From: Calliopsis andreniformis
Lineage: Eukaryota; Arthropoda; Insecta; Hymenoptera; Andrenidae
NCBI RefSeq assembly: GCF_051401765.1
Contig: NW_027480429.1
Coordinates: 14,016,157-14,080,156, forward strand
Length of the DNA: 64,000 nt
Direction of reading: 5' to 3'
A program made the translations under genes and the position numbers. Positions 52,494 to 64,000 of this stretch are shown here, one piece after another. How positions within the stretch are numbered: the first letter of the stretch is position 1; every line of letters starts with the position of its first letter. The notes below the pieces were generated by a model. That model searched no databases. It saw only the letters and a program-made list of their open reading frames with translations, and was not told the DNA's origin.

Positions 52494-54123
52494 CAACCAG
52501 TATGAAACTTATGGTCATTTCTACTTTCAGAGCAACCTAGGCTTCACCCTAGGGCGTTGCTCCAACAGATTGAATAGTTAGGACCTTAGAAGTCAACGCC
52601 CGAACCGTAAAATGCAAAAAAAATACAACAGTGTTTCCATCATATAACAGGAATAATTGCAACCAGTTTGAAAGTGATGGCCAATTCTACGTTCCGGGCA
52701 ACCTAGGCTTCACTCTAGGGCGTTGCTCCACCAGATCGAATAGTTAGTGCCTTAGAAGTCAACGCCAGAAGCATAAAATACAATATAAATACAACAGCTT
52801 TTCCATCGTATAAAACGAATAATTGCAACCAGTATGAAACTTACGGTCATTTCTACTTTCCGAGCAACCTAGGCTTCACCCTAGGGCGTTGCACCAACAG
52901 ATTGAATAGTTAGGGCCTTAGAAGTCAACGCCCGAAGCATAAAATGCAATAAAAATACAACAGTGTTTCCATCGTATAACAGGAATAATTGCAACCAGTT
53001 TGAAAGTGACAGCCAATTCTACGTTCCGGGCAACCTAGGTTTCACTCCAGGGCGTTGCTCCACCAGACCGAATAGTTACGGCCTAAGAAGTCAACGCCAG
53101 AAGCATATAATACAATATAAATACAACAGTTTTTCCATCGTATAAACGAATAATTGCAACCAGTTTGAAAGTGATGGCCAATTCTACGTTCCGGGCAACC
53201 TAGGCTTGACTCTAGGGCATTTCTCCACCAGATCGAATAGTTAGTGCCTTAGAAGTCGACGCCAGAAGCATAAAATACAATATAAATACAACAGTTTTTC
53301 CATCGTATAAAACGAATAATTGCAACCAGTATGAAACTTATGGTCATTTCTACTTTCCGAGCAACCTAGGCTTCACCCTAGGGCGTTGCTCCAACAGATT
53401 GAATAGTTAGGGTCTTAGAGGTCAACGCCCGAAGCATAAAATGCAATAAAAATACAACAGTGTTTCCATCATATAACAGGAATAATTGCGACCAGTTTGA
53501 AAGTGATGGCCAATTCTACGTTCCGGGCAAGCTAGGCTTCACTCTAGGGCGTTGCTCCACCAGATCGAATAGTAAGTGCCTTAGAAGTCAACGCCAGAAG
53601 CATAAAATACAATATAAATACAACAGCTTTTCCATCGTATAAAACGAATAATTGCAACCAGTATGAAACTTATGGTCATTGCTACTTTCCGAGCAACCTA
53701 GGCTTCACCCTAGGGCGTTGCTCCACCAGACCGAATAGTTACGGCCTAAGAAGTCAACGCCAGAAGCATAAAAAACGATATAAATACAACAGCTTTTCCA
53801 TCGTATAAAACGAATAATTGCAACCAGTGTGAAAGTAATTGTCATTTCTACGTTCCAAGCACCCTAGGCGTCACTCTAGGGCGTTGCTCCACCACATCTA
53901 ATAGCTACGGCCTTAGAAGTCAACGCCAGAGGCATAAAATACAATATAAATACAACTGCGTTTCCATCGTATAAAACGAATAATTGCAACCAGTGTGAAA
54001 GTTATGGTCATTTCTACATTCCGAGCAACCTAGGCTTCACTCTAGGGCGATGCTCCACCAGATCGAATTGTTAGGTCCTTGGAAGTAAACGCCAGAAGCA
54101 TAAAATACGATATAAATGCAACA
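52494..54123. repeat. 1.63 kb block repeated at 57,640-59,270 (31 units away)
   Basis: The match runs at 5,146-5,147 bp, the change being a 1 bp loss near 53,143 (CGTATAAACG against CGTATAAAACG). It includes the rarer units with GAGCACCCTAGGCGTC and with GGCGATGCTCC and CGAATTGTTAGG. The copies separate after 54,115, at ATAAATGCAACAG against ATAAATACAACAG. Confidence 0.85.
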
Positions 54124-54559
54124 GTTTTTCCATCGTATAAAACGAATAATTGCAACCAGTATGAAACTTATGGTCATTTCTACTTTCCGAGCAACCTAGG
54201 CTTCACCCTAGGGCGTTGCTCCAACAGATTGAATAGTTAGGGCCTTAGAAGTCAACGAACGAAGCATAAAATGCAATAAAAATGCAACAGTGTTTCCATC
54301 ATATAACAGGAATAATTGCGACCAGTTTGAAAGTGATGGCCAATTCTACGTTCCGGGCAACCTAGGCTTCACTCTAGGGCGTTGCTCCACCAGATCGAAT
54401 AGTTAGTGCCTTAGAAGTCAACGCCAGAAGCATAAAATACAATATAAATACAATAGTTTTTCCATCGTATGAAACAAATAATTGCAACCAGTATGAAACT
54501 TATGGTTATTTCTACTTTCCGAGCAACCTCGGCTTCACCCTAGGGTGTAGCTCCAACGG

Positions 54560-55600
54560 ATTGAATAGTTAGGGCCTTAGAAGTCAACGCCCGAAGCATA
54601 AAATACGAAATAAATAGAACAGTTTTTCCATTGTATAAAACGAATAATTGCTACCAGTGTAAAAGTTATGGTCATTTCTACGTTCCGGGCAACCTCGGCT
54701 TCACTCTAGGGCGTTCTTCCGCCAGATCGAATGGTTAGGGCCTAAGAAGTCAACGCCAGAAGCATAAAATACGATATAAATACAACAGCTTTTCCACCGT
54801 ATAAAACGAATAATTGCAACCAGTGTGAAAGTTATGGCCATTTCGACGTTCCGGGCAACCTAGGCTTCACTCTATGGCGTTCTTCCATCACATCGAATAG
54901 CTACGGCCTCAGAAGTCAACGCCTGAAGTATAAAATACAATAAAAATACAACAGTCTTTCCATCCTATAACAGGAATAATTGCAACCCGTGTGAAAGTGA
55001 TGGTCATTTCTACGTTCCAGGCAACCTAGGCTTCACTCTAGGGCGTTGTTCCGCCAGATCGAATAGTTAGGGCCTAAGAAGTCAACGCCAGAAGCATAAA
55101 ATACAATACAAATATAACAGTTTTTCCATCGTAGAAAACGAATAATAGCAACCAGTGTGAAAGTTATGGTCATTTCTACGTTCAGGGCAACCTAGGCTTC
55201 ACTCTAGGGCGTTGCTCCACCTGATCAAACAGTTAGGTCCGTAGAAGTCAACGCCCGAAGCATTAAATACAAAATAAATAGAACAGCTTTTTCATTGTAT
55301 AAAACGAATAATTGCTACCAGTGTAATAGTTATGGTCATTTCTACGTTCCGGGCAACCTAGGCTCCACCCTAGGCCGTTGTTCCACCTGATCGAATAGTT
55401 AGGGCCTAAGAAGTGAACGCCAGAAGCATAAAATACAATATAAATACAACAGTTTTTCCATCATATATAACGAATAATTGCAACCAGTATGAAAGTTATG
55501 GTCATTTTTACTTTCCGGGCAACCTAGGCTTCACCCTAGGGCGTTGCTCCAACAGATTGAATAGTTAGGGCCTTAGAAGTCAATGCTCGAAGCATAAAAT
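54560..55600. repeat. Diverged zone 1/2-like island in zone 3
   Basis: Units here resemble zones 1 and 2 (CGAAATAAATAGAACAG, ATTGCTACCAG, TCCTATAACAGG with GCAACCCGTG) but carry many private changes (GCTTTTTCATTGTATAAAAC, CCACCTGATCAAACAG, CACCTGATCGAATAG, AATATAACAG). I found no second copy of this order in the window. It looks like an older remnant that has escaped recent block copying. Confidence 0.6.
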
Positions 55601-56879
55601 GCAATAAAAATACAACAGTTTTTCCATCATATAACAGGAATAATTGCAACCAGTTTGAAAGTGATGGTCATTTCTACGTTCCGGGCAATCTAGGCTTCAC
55701 TCTAGGGCGTTGCTCCACTAGATCGAATAGCTAGGGCCATAGAAGTCAACGCCAGAAGCATAAAATACAATATAAATACAACAGTTTTTCCATCGTATAA
55801 AACGAATAATTGCAACCAGTATGAAACTTATGGTCATTTCTACTTTCCGAGCAAGGTAGGCTTCACCCTAGGGCGTTGCTCCAACAGATTGAACAGTTAG
55901 GGCCTTAGAAGTCAACGCCCGAAGCATAAAATGCAATTAAAATACAACAGTGTTTCCATCGTATAACAGGAATAATTGCAACCAGTTTGAAAGTGATGGC
56001 CAATTCTACGTTCCGGGTAACCTAGGCTTCACTCTAGGGCGTTGCTCCACCAGATCGAATAGTTAGTGCCTTAGAAGTCAACGCCAGAAGCATAAAATAC
56101 GATATGAATACAACAGCTTTTCCATCGTATAAAAGGATTAATTGCAACCAGTTTGAAAGTGATGGTCATTTCTCCTTTCCGGGCAACCTCGGCTTCACTC
56201 TAGGGCGTTGCTCCGCTAGATCGAACAGCTAGGGCCTTAGAAGTCAACGCCAGAAGCATAAAATACAATATAAATACAACAGTTTTTCCATCGTATAAAA
56301 CGAATAATTGCAACCAGTATGAAACTTATGGTCATTTCTACTTTCCGAGCAACCTAGGCTTTCACCCTAGGGCGTTGCTCCAACAGATTGAATAGTTAGG
56401 GTCTTAGAAGTCAACGCCCAAACCATAAAATGCAAAAAAAATACAACAGTGCTTCCCTCATATAACAGGAATAATTGCAACTAGTTTGAAAGTGATGGCC
56501 AATACTACGTTCCGGGCAACCTAGGCTTCACTCTAGGGCGTTGCTCCACCAGATCGAATAGTTACGGCCTAAGAAGTCAACGCCAGAACCATAAAAAACG
56601 ATATAAATACAACAGCTTTTCCATCGTATAAAACGGATAATTGCAACCAGTGTGAAAGTAATGGTTATTTCTACGTTCCGAGCACCATAGGCATCACTCT
56701 AGGGCGTTGCTCCACCACATCTAATAGCTACGGCCTTAGAAGTCAACGCCAGAGGCATAAAATACAATATAAATACAACAGCGTTTCCATCGTATAAAAC
56801 GAATAATTGCAAGCAGTGTGATAGTTATGGTCATTTCTACATTCCGAGCAACCTAGGCTTCACTCTAGGGCGTTGCTCC

Positions 56880-57400
56880 ACCAGATCGAATAGTTAGGTC
56901 CTTAGAAGTAAACGCCAGAAGCATAAAATACGATATAAATACAACAGCTTTTCCATCGTATAAAAGGATTAATGGCAACCAGTTTGAAAGTGATGGTCAT
57001 TTCTCCTTTCCGGGCAACCTCGGCTTCACTCTAGGGCGTTGCTCCACCAGATCGAATAGTTAGTGCCTTAGAAGTCAACGACAGATGTATAAAATACAAT
57101 ATATGTACAACAGTTTTTCCATCGTATAAAACGAATAATTGCAACCAGTTTGAAGGTGATGGCCAATTCTACCTTCCGGGCAACCTAGGCTTCACTCTAG
57201 GGCGTTGCTCCACCAGATCGAATAGATAGTGCCTTAGAAGTCAGCGCCAGAAGCATAAAATACAATATAAATACAACAGTTTTTCCATCGTATAAAACGA
57301 ATAATTGCAACCAGTATGAAGCTTATGGTCATTTCTACTTTCCGAGCAACCTAGGCTTCACCCTAGGGCCTTGATCCTGCAGATTGAATAGTTAGGGCCT
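56880..57400. repeat. Three-unit block repeated at 59,204-59,724
   Basis: This block recurs at exactly 2,324 bp (14 units). Private features are the unit with AAAAGGATTAATGGCAACC and TTCTCCTTTCC, ACGACAGATGTATAAAATAC with ATATATGTACAAC, and GGGCCTTGATCCTGCAG. Single differences (for example GTCAGCGCC against GGCAACGCC) are visible. Confidence 0.8.
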
Positions 57401-60400
57401 TAGATGTCAACGCCCGAACCATAAAATGCAAAAAAAATACAACAGTGTTTCCATCATGTATCAGGAATAATTGCAACCAGTTTGAAAGTGATGGCCAATT
57501 CTACGTTCCGGGCAACCTAGGTTTCACTCCAGGGCGTTGCTCCACCAGACCGAATAGTTACGGCCTAAGAAGTCAACGCCAGAAGCATAAAATACGATAT
57601 AAATACAACAGCTTTTCCATCGTATAAAACGACTAATTGCAACCAGTATGAAACTTATGGTCATTTCTACTTTCAGAGCAACCTAGGCTTCACCCTAGGG
57701 CGTTGCTCCAACAGATTGAATAGTTAGGACATTAGAAGTCAACGCCCGAACTGTAAAATGCAAAAAAAATACAACAGTGTTTCCATCATATAACAGGAAT
57801 AATTGCAACCAGTTTGAAAGTGATGGCCAATTCTACGTTCCGGGCAACCTAGGCTTCACTCTAGGGCGTTGCTCCACCAGATCGAATAGCTAGTGCCTTA
57901 CAAGTCAACGCCAGAAGCATAAAATACAATATAAATACAACAGCTTTTCCATCGTATAAAACGAATAATTGCAACCAGTATGAAACTTACGGTCATTTCT
58001 ACTTTCCGAGCAACCTAGGCTTCACCCTAGGGCGTTGCACCAACAGATTGAATAGTTAGGGCCTTAGAAGTCAACGCCCGAAGCATAAAATGCAATAAAA
58101 ATACAACAGTGTTTCCATCGTATAACAGGAATAATTGCAACCAGTTTGAAAGTGACAGCCAATTCTACGTTCCGGGCAACCTAGGTTTCACTCCAGGGCG
58201 TTGCTCCACCAGACCGAATAGTTACGGCCTAAGAAGTCAACGCCAGAAGCATATAATACAATATAAATACAACAGTTTTTCCATCGTATAAAACGAATAA
58301 TTGCAACCAGTTTGAAAGTGATGGCCAATTCTACGTTCCGGGCAACCTAGGCTTCACTCTAGGGCATTTCTCCACCAGATCGAATAGTTAGTGCCTTAGA
58401 AGTCAACGCCAGAAGCATAAAATACAATATAAATACAACAGTTTTTCCATCGTATAAAACGAATAATTGCAACCAGTATGAAACTTATGGTCATTTCTAC
58501 TTTCCGAGCAACCTAGGCTTCACCCTAGGGCGTTGCTCCAACAGATTGAATAGTTAGGGTCTTAGAGGTCAACGCCCGAAGCATAAAATGCAATAAAAAT
58601 ACAACAGTGTTTCCATCATATAACAGGAATAATTGCAACCAGTTTGAAAGTGATGGCCAATTCTACGTTCCGGGCAAGCTAGGCTTCACTCTAGGGCGTT
58701 GCTCCACCAGATCGAATAGTAAGTGCCTTAGAAGTCAACGCCAGAAGCATAAAATACAATATAAATACAACAGCTTTTCCATCGTATAAAACGAATAATT
58801 GCAACCAGTATGAAACTTATGGTCATTGCTACTTTCCGAGCAACCTAGGCTTCACCCTAGGGCGTTGCTCCACCAGACCGAATAGTTACGGCCTAAGAAG
58901 TCAACGCCAGAAGCATAAAAAACGATATAAATACAACAGCTTTTCCATCGTATAAAACGAATAATTGCAACCAGTGTGAAAGTAATTGTCATTTCTACGT
59001 TCCGAGCACCCTAGGCGTCACTCTAGGGCGTTGCTCCACCACATCTAATAGCTACGGCCTTAGAAGTCAACGCCAGAGGCATAAAATACAATATAAATAC
59101 AACTGCGTTTCCATCGTATAAAACGAATAATTGCAACCAGTGTGAAAGTTATGGTCATTTCTACATTCCGAGCAACCTAGGCTTCACTCTAGGGCGATGC
59201 TCCACCAGATCGAATTGTTAGGTCCTTAGAAGTAAACGCCAGAAGCATAAAATACGATATAAATACAACAGCTTTTCCATCGTATAAAAGGATTAATGGC
59301 AACCAGTTTGAAAGTGATGGTCATTTCTCCTTTCCGGGCAACCTCGGCTTCACTCTAGGGCGTTGCTCCACCAGATCGAATAGTTAGTGCCTTAGAAGTC
59401 AACGACAGATGTATAAAATACAATATATGTACAACAGTTTTTCCATCGTATAAAACGAATAATTGCAACCAGTTTGAAGGTGATGGCCAATTCTACCTTC
59501 CGGGCAACCTAGGCTTCACTCTAGGGCGTTGCTCCACCAGATCGAATAGATAGTGCCTTAGAAGGCAACGCCAGAAGCATAAAATACAATATAAATACAA
59601 CAGTTTTTCCATCGTATAAAACGAATAATTGCAACCAGTATGAAGCTTATGGTCATTTCTACTTTCCGAGCAACCTAGGCTTCACCCTAGGGCCTTGATC
59701 CTGCAGATTGAATAGTTAGGGCCTTAGATGTCAACGCCAGAAGCATAAAATGCAATAAAAATACAACAGTGTTTCCATCATATAACAGGAATAATTGCAA
59801 CCAGTTTGAAAGTGATGGCCAGTTCTACGTTCCGTGCAACCTAGGCTTCGCCCTAGGGCGTTGCTCCACCAGATCGAAAAGATAGTGCCTTAGAAGTCAA
59901 CGCCAGAAGCATAAAATGCGATATAAATACAACAGTTTTTCCATCGTATAAAACGAATAATTGCAACCAGTATGAAACTTATGGTCATTTCTACTTTCCG
60001 AGCAACCTAGGCTTCACCCTAGGGCGTTGCTCCAACAGATTGAATAGTTATTGCCTTAGAAGTCAACGCCCGCACCATAAAATGCAAAAAAAATACAACA
60101 GTGTTTCCATCATATAACAGGAATAATTGCAACCAGTTTGAAGGTGATGGCCAATTCTACGTTCCGGGCAACCTAGGTTTCACTCCAGGGCGTTGCTCCA
60201 CCAGACCGAATAGTTACGGCCTAAGAAGTCAACGCCAGAAGCATAAAAAACGATATAAATACAACAGCTTTTCCATCGTATAAAACGAATAATTGCAAAC
60301 AGTCTGAAAGTAATGGTCATTTCTACGTTCCGAGCACCCTAGGCGTCACTCTAGGGCGTTGCTCGACCACATCTAATAGCTACGGAATTAGAAGTCTACG

Positions 60401-63400
60401 CCAGAGGCATAAAATACAATATAAATACAACAGCGTTTCCATCGTATAAAACGAATAATTGCAACCAGTGTGAAATTTATGGTCATTTCTACATTCCGAG
60501 CAACCTAGGATTCACTCTGGGGCGTTGCTCCACCGGATCGAATAGCTAGGTCCTTAGAAGTAAACGCCAGAAGCATAAAATACGATATAAATACAACAGC
60601 TTTTCCATCGTATAAAAGGATTAATTGCAACCAGTTTGAAAGTGATGGTCATTTCTCCTTTCCGGGCAACCTCGGCTTCACTCTAGGGCGTTGCTCCACT
60701 AGATCCAACAGTTAGGGCCTTAGAAGTCAACGCCAGAAGCATAAAATACAATATAAATACAACAGCTTTTTCCATCGTATAAAACGAGTAATTGCTACCA
60801 GTATGAAACTTATGGTCATTTCTACTTTCCGAGCAACCTAGGCTTCACCCTAGGGCGTTGCTCCAACAGATTGAATAGTCAGGGCCTTAGAAGTCAACGC
60901 CCGAAGCATAAAATGCAATAAAAATACATCAGTGCTTCCATCATATAACAGGAATAATTGCAACCAGTTTGAAAGTGATGGCCAATTCTACGTTCCGGGC
61001 AACCTAGGCTTCACTCTAGGGCGTTGCTCCACCAGATCGAATAGTTAGTGCCTTAGAAGTCAACGCCAGGAGCATAAAATACAATATAAATACAACAGCT
61101 TTTTCCATCGTATGAAACGTGTAATTGCAACCAGTATGAAACTTATGGTCATTTCTACTTTCCGAGCAACCTAGGCTTCGCCCTAGGGCGTTGCTCCAAC
61201 AGATTGAATAGTCAGGGCCTTAGAAGTCAACGCCAGAAGCATAAAATACGATATAAATACAACAGCTTTTCCATCGTATAAAACGAATAATTGCAACCAG
61301 TATGAAACTTATGGTCATTTCTACTTTCCCAGCAAGCTAGGCTTCACCCTAGGGCGTTGGTCCAACAGATTGAATAGTTAGGGCCTTAGAAGTCAACGCC
61401 CGAAGCATAAAATGCAATAAAAATACAACAGTGTATCCATCATATAACAGGAATAATTGCAACCAGTTTGAAAGTGATGGCCAATTCTACGTTCCGGGCA
61501 ACCTAGGCTTCACTCTTGGGCGTTGCTCCACCAGATCGAATAGTTAGTGCCTTAGAAGTCAACGCCAGAAGCATAAAATACAATATAAATACAAGAGTTT
61601 TTCCATCGTATAGAACGAATAATTGCAATCAGTATGAAACTTATGGTCATTTCTACTTTCAGAGCAACCTAGGCTTCACCCTAGGGCGTTGCTCCAACAG
61701 ATTGAATAGTTAGGACCTTAGAAGTCAACGCCCGAACCGTAAAATGCAAAAAAAATACAACAGTGTTTCCATCATATAACAGGAATAATTGCAACCAGCT
61801 TGAAAGTGATGGCCAATTCTACGTTCCGGGCAACCTAGGTTTCACTCCAGGGCGTTCCTCCACCAGACCGAATAGTGACGGCCTAAGCAGTCAACGCCAT
61901 AAGCATAAAAAACGATATAAATACAACAGCTTTTCCATCGTATAAAACGAATAATTGCAACCAGTGTGAAGGTAATGGTCATTTCTACGTTCCGAGCACC
62001 CTAGGCGTCACTCTAGGGCGTTGCTCCACCACATCTAATAGCTACGGCCTTAGAAGTCAACGCCAGGGGCATAAAATACAATATAAATACAACAGCGTTT
62101 CCATCGTATAAAACGAATAATTGCAAGCAGTGTGAAAGTTATGGTCATTTCCACATTCCGAGCAACCTAGGCTTCGCCCTAGGGCGTTGCTCCAACAGAT
62201 TGAATAGTTAGGGCCTTAGAAGTCAACGCCAGAAGCATAAAATACAATATAAATACAACAGTTTTTCCATCGTATAAAACGAATAATTGCGACCAGTATG
62301 AAACTTATGGTCATTTCTACTTTCCGAGCAACCTAGGCTTCACCCTAGGGCGTTTCTCCAACAGATTGAGTAGTTAGGACCTTAGAAGTCAACGCCCGAA
62401 CCATAAAATGCAAAAAAAATACAACACTGTTTCCATCATATAACAGGAATAATTGCAACCAGTTTGAAAGTGATGGCCAATTCTACGTTCCGGGCAACCT
62501 AGGCTTCTCTCTAGGGCGTTGCTCCTCCAGATCGAATAGATAGTGCCTTAGAAGTCAACGCCAGAAGCATAAAATACAATATAAATACAACAGTTTTTCC
62601 ATCGTATAAAGCGAATAATTGCAACCAGTATGAAACTTATGGTCATTTCTACTTTCCGAGCAACCTAGGCTTCACCCTAGGGCCTTGCTCCAGCAGATTG
62701 AATAGTTAGGGCCTTAGATGTCAACGCCCGAACCAAAAATGAAAAAAAAATACAACAGTGTTTCCATCATATATCAGGAATAATTGCAACCAGTTTGAAA
62801 GTGATGGCCAATTCTACGTTTCGGGCAACCTAGGTTTCACTCCAGGGCGTTTCTCCACCAGACCGAATAGTTACGGCCTATGAAGTCAACGCCAGAAGCA
62901 TAAAATACGATATAAATACAACAGCTTTTCCATCGTATAAAACGACTAATTGCAACCAGTATGAAACTTATGGTCATTTCTACTTTCCGAGCAAGCTAGG
63001 CTTCACCCTAGGGCGTTGCTCCAACAGATTGAATCGTTAGGGCCTTAGAAGTCAACGCCCGAAGCATAAAATGCAAAAAAAATACAACAGTGTTTCCATC
63101 ATATAACAGGTATGATTGCAACTAGTTTGAAAGTAATGGCCAATTCTACGTTCCTGGCAACCTAGGTTTCACTCCAGGGCGTTGCTCCACCAGACCGAAT
63201 AGTTACAGCCTAAGAAGTCAACGCCAGAAGCATAAAATACGATATAAATACAACAGCTTTTCCATCGTATAAAACGAATAATTGCAACCAGTGTGAAAGT
63301 TATGGTCATTTCTACATTCCGAGCAACCTAGGATTCACTCTAGGGCGTTGCTCCACCAGATCGAATACTGAGGTCCTTAGAAGTAAACGCCAGAAGCATA

Positions 63401-64000
63401 AAATACGATATAAATACAACAGCTTTTCCATCGTATAAAACGATTAATTGCAACCAGTATGAAACTTATGGTGATTTCTAGTTTCCGAGCAACCTAGGCT
63501 TCACCCTAGGGTGTTGCTCCAACAGATTGAATAGTTAGGACCTTAGAAGTCAACGCCCGAACCATAAAAGGCGAAAAAAATACAACAGTGTTTCCATCAT
63601 ATAACAGGAATAATTGCAACCAGTTTGAAAGTGATGGCCAATTGTACGTTCCGGGCAACCTAGGCTTCGCTCTAGGGCGTTGCTGCACCAGATCGAAAAT
63701 ATAGTGCCTTAGAAGTCAACGCCAGAAGCATAAAATGCGATATAAATACAACAGTTTTTCCATCGTATAAAACGAATAATTGCAACCAGTATGAAACTTA
63801 TGGTCATTTCTACTTTCCGAGCAACCTAGGCTTCACCCTAGGGCGTTGTTCCAACAGATTGAATAGTTAGGGCCTTAGAAGTCAACGCCAGAAGCATAAA
63901 ATACGATATAAATACAACAGCTTTTCCATCGTATAAAACGAATAATTGCAACCAGCATGAAACTTATGGTCATTTCTACTTTCCCAGCAAGCTAGGCTTC

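Larger units (their letters stand above)
1..64000. repeat. Satellite DNA array, ~166 bp unit, ~385 head-to-tail copies
   Basis: The same ~166 bp unit recurs without interruption from the first to the last base, always in the same orientation. The landmark TCCATC block lies at 23 and at 63,925, which is 385 periods of 165.98 bp. Units differ mostly by substitutions; 1-2 bp indels are scattered (for example a 1 bp loss giving CTTCACCTTGGG near 18,862 and a 1 bp gain near 9,772). A representative unit is about 42% GC, with a GC-rich centre and an AT-rich end. The most constant part is the block with TATAAAACGAATAATTGCAA (unit positions 13-32). The length is close to the DNA protected by a nucleosome plus linker histone, as in many centromeric satellites; this is general knowledge, not shown here. 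I do not recognise the family. No stretch over 300 bases lacks the repeat. Confidence 0.98.
50011..64000. repeat. Zone 3: diverged domain based on a ~332 bp dimer
   Basis: From about 50,011 the dominant pattern is alternation of two unit types. Type A has CCATCGTATAAAACG, then GTATGAAACTTATGG, CTACTTTCCGAGCAACC and CCAACAGATTGAATAG. Type B has GTGTTTCC, CATATAACAGG, CAGTTTGAAAGTGATGGCC and CCACCAGATCGAATAG followed by TTAGTGCC. Together they give a ~332 bp dimer. The alternation is not strict: a hybrid unit (left part type A, right part type B) occurs near 50,977, 53,129 and 58,275, and two further types occur with GAGCACCCTAGGCGTCAC plus CACATCTAATAGCTACGG, and with CTACATTCCGAGC plus TTAGGTCC. 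The copies differ from each other more than in zones 1 and 2. Confidence 0.85.

Noticed and set aside
1..64000. CRISPR array
   Set aside because: The whole unit is repeated, with no short constant repeat separated by unrelated spacers, and no cas genes are present.
1..64000. Transposon, retrotransposon or LTR inserted in the array
   Set aside because: I saw no break of the 166 bp register, no target-site duplication around foreign sequence, and no protein frame of transposase or polymerase size. Scattered fragments under about 50 bp could have been missed by eye.
1..64000. Pol III internal promoter or tRNA-derived origin of the unit
   Set aside because: CAGATCGAATAG only loosely recalls a B box, lacks GGTTC, and I found no matching A box at a suitable distance; no tRNA-like fold was seen.
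1..64000. Identification as a named centromeric satellite of a given plant or animal
   Set aside because: The length fits several groups, but I do not recognise the sequence. A search of repeat databases with the unit consensus would decide it.

Overview
The whole 64 kb window is one uninterrupted head-to-tail satellite DNA array. The unit is about 166 bp. Counting from a fixed landmark (the TCCATC block) at position 23 to the same landmark at 63,925 gives 63,902 bp, which is 385 units of 165.98 bp on average, so the register is kept across the window with a net drift of only about 8 bp. I see no unique sequence, gene, RNA gene, transposon or CRISPR array. All units lie in the same orientation. 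This points to a eukaryotic chromosome, probably centromeric or pericentromeric heterochromatin. I do not recognise the satellite family and will not name a species. A representative unit is about 42% GC, with a GC-richer middle (about 58% over unit positions 61-110) and an AT-rich end (about 23% over positions 141-166). Unit positions below start at the GCTTTTCCAT that follows the AT-rich end.

The array is a mosaic of long, irregular higher-order blocks, and every large duplication or deletion I could follow is a whole number of units. Zone 1 (1 to about 26,425) is built from blocks of 6, 10, 11, 26-29 and 54 units; it includes a near-perfect 11-unit tandem duplication (about 2,860-6,513) and a repeated 10-unit block (from about 18,445 and again from about 23,091). 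Zone 2 (about 26,425-50,010) is dominated by a tandem duplication of 6,970 bp (42 units; about 34,074-41,043 and 41,044-48,013), in which I noticed only four single-base differences. Zone 3 (about 50,011-64,000) is more diverged and is built mainly from a roughly 332 bp dimer of two distinct unit types, with extra types mixed in, a block of zone 2 sequence inserted at about 51,286-52,047, and an older-looking island at about 54,560-55,600.

Each unit carries two short dyads: a CCTAGG / CCTAGG pair around a 6-base loop in the GC-rich centre, and a TCGT / ACGA pair in the conserved block near unit position 10-22. The second dyad overlaps a motif on the minus strand that matches 7 of 9 core bases of the mammalian CENP-B box; in zone 3 one half of the dimer keeps it and the other half lacks it. 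Open reading frames of 60-94 codons occur on both strands but are by-products of the repeat and are not annotated as genes.
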